Positions 5,637 to 6,621 of a DNA stretch of 6,621 nt are shown one piece after another (within the stretch, counting starts at the first letter, position 1; each line of letters starts with the position of its first letter). The DNA lies in NCBI GenBank assembly GCA_028715095.1, contig JAQUSM010000062.1, forward strand, positions 1-6,621, written 5' to 3'. Below the pieces are notes generated by a model. The model made no database searches. It saw only the letters and a list, made by a program, of their open reading frames with translations, and was not told the origin of the DNA. The position numbers and the translations under genes are program-made. This DNA comes from Candidatus Omnitrophota bacterium (GTDB taxonomy: Bacteria; Omnitrophota; Gorgyraeia; Gygaellales; Profunditerraquicolaceae).

Positions 5637-6621
5637 TTATGCCAATCCGTCGATCATCTTGTTTATGGCCTGGCCCGCCGGAACCATCGGCCAGACGTTT
5701 TCTTCCGGTTCTATCCGGAAATCAACAAACACGGTATTATCCGCTTTAATTGCTTTTTCAAGGGCTTTACGCACCTCGGATTTCCTGGTTACCCTTATCC
5801 CGATGGCCCCGTAACTGGCAGCTAATTTCACGTAATCAGGTCCGGTGATCGGAGTATAGGAATAGCGCTTTTTATAAAATAACTCCTGCCACTGCCTGAC
5901 CATTCCCAGAAAACCATTATTAAAAATCAATACCTTCACGTTTATTTTATTCGCTACGCAAGTAGCCAGCTCCTGGATATTCATCTGTATAGAGCCGTCT
6001 CCGGCGATATTAAAAACCTCTTTGTCGGGCCGGCCAATCTTTGCCCCAATTGCCGCAGGGAACCCAAACCCCATTGTCCCCAGTCCTCCCGATGAAATGA
6101 ATGTACGCGGGGCAAGATATTTATACCACTGGCAAGCCCACATCTGGCTCTGGCCAACCTCGGTGCAGATTACCGCATCACCTTTGGTTAAATCCCAGAG
6201 CTGCTCCAGGATATACTGGGGCTTAATCAATTTACCGGTATGCTTATAAGCCAAAGGATGTTTCTTCTTCCAGGCATCAACAGTCTTAAGCCAGCCTTGA
6301 GTATCCGGAACCTTTTTGATCTGCTTAATCAACGGGCCAAGAATGTTTTTAGCATCCCCTACTATTGGAACATCCACCTTGACATTCTTACTGATTGATG
6401 AAGGGTCAATATCGATATGGATCACCTTGGCGTATGGAGCAAACGTATCAAGCCTGCCGGTTACGCGGTCATCAAAACGGGCCCCTATAGCAATGATTAA
6501 ATCCGACTCCATGATAGCGTGATTGGCGTAAGCAGTGCCATGCATACCAAGCATACCAAGGGACAGTTTATGCGTACCGGGAAAACTACCCAGCCCCATA
6601 AAAGTAGTGGTTACCGGAGCC
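5637..6621 (-). CDS. ilvB: Acetolactate synthase, large catalytic subunit, C-terminal part, cut by window edge
   Basis: ThDP-dependent enzyme that condenses two pyruvates to acetolactate, or pyruvate with 2-oxobutyrate, the first common step of branched-chain amino acid synthesis. The last 327 codons are visible. The reading frame continues to the right edge through APVTTTF, just before MGLGSFPGTH. About 230-240 N-terminal residues, including the ThDP-activating Glu, are missing. Visible are the end of the central domain (LGMLGMHGTAYAN, AIGARFDDRVTGR) and the ThDP-binding domain, with GGLGTMGFGFPAAIGA, the metal/ThDP motif AGDGSIQMNIQEL ending at the Asn pair of FNNGFLG, and GMVRQWQELFY. The Trp in that last motif (codon 5889-5891) is the residue tied to sulfonylurea sensitivity in other AHAS enzymes. 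The methionine at 6599 is internal and is not a start. Stop TAA is at 5637-5639. Confidence 0.96.
   Translation of the reverse strand, partial: APVTTTFMGLGSFPGTHKLSLGMLGMHGTAYANHAIMESDLIIAIGARFDDRVTGRLDTFAPYAKVIHIDIDPSSISKNVKVDVPIVGDAKNILGPLIKQIKKVPDTQGWLKTVDAWKKKHPLAYKHTGKLIKPQYILEQLWDLTKGDAVICTEVGQSQMWACQWYKYLAPRTFISSGGLGTMGFGFPAAIGAKIGRPDKEVFNIAGDGSIQMNIQELATCVANKINVKVLIFNNGFLGMVRQWQELFYKKRYSYTPITGPDYVKLAASYGAIGIRVTRKSEVRKALEKAIKADNTVFVDFRIEPEENVWPMVPAGQAINKMIDGLA

Larger units (their letters stand above)
1..6621 (-). other. Probable single operon ilvB-ilvN-ilvC-leuA-unknown-aroE-pilD-malQ
   Basis: All eight genes share the minus strand. Junctions in transcription order are +1 bp (ilvB/ilvN), +43 (ilvN/ilvC), +11 (ilvC/leuA), -11 (leuA/unknown), -4 (unknown/aroE), -7 (aroE/pilD) and +8 (pilD/malQ). 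No terminator-like hairpin with a T-run and no convincing -35/-10 pair is seen between them. Co-transcription is inferred from this spacing; the promoter and any leader peptide or attenuator would lie beyond the right edge. Confidence 0.75.

Overview
The window is one gene-dense stretch in which every supportable gene lies on the minus strand, so it reads from right to left. In transcription order it holds ilvB (5' end missing), ilvN, ilvC, leuA, a short membrane-anchored protein of unknown function, aroE, a prepilin peptidase gene, and the start of a malQ-type 4-alpha-glucanotransferase gene that runs off the left edge. The largest gap between genes is 43 bp (ilvN to ilvC). Four junctions overlap or touch: 11 bp, 4 bp and 7 bp overlaps, and a 1 bp gap at ilvB/ilvN. 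I see no promoter, terminator, RNA gene, repeat, CRISPR or mobile element, and no stretch over 300 bases lacks a gene. The simplest reading is a single operon whose promoter lies beyond the right edge.

Right half (about 2609-6621): branched-chain amino acid synthesis. IlvB and IlvN form acetohydroxyacid synthase, IlvC reduces and isomerises its product, and LeuA commits 2-oxoisovalerate to leucine. ilvD and leuBCD are not in the window. IlvN keeps the valine-binding residues and LeuA keeps its C-terminal regulatory domain, so feedback control at the protein level is expected.

Left half (1-2619): a 149-residue protein with one N-terminal membrane segment, shikimate dehydrogenase for aromatic amino acids, a full-length prepilin peptidase with the zinc-finger/methyltransferase part, and the amylomaltase. 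Biosynthesis, type IV pilus or type II secretion processing, and glucan metabolism are thus packed into one probable transcript.

The most notable signal is in cofactor binding. IlvC lacks the Arg/Ser/Ser set that normally holds the 2'-phosphate of NADPH and has two glutamates there. AroE has Asp-Val-Asp where the usual NADPH-binding Asn-Arg-Thr sits. Both point to NADH use.

The organism is a bacterium of moderate GC with Gram-negative-like pilus processing. The gene mix and protein style suggest an uncultivated lineage such as Candidatus Omnitrophota (former OP3) or a neighbour, but this is an impression from sequence style and is not proved by the window.
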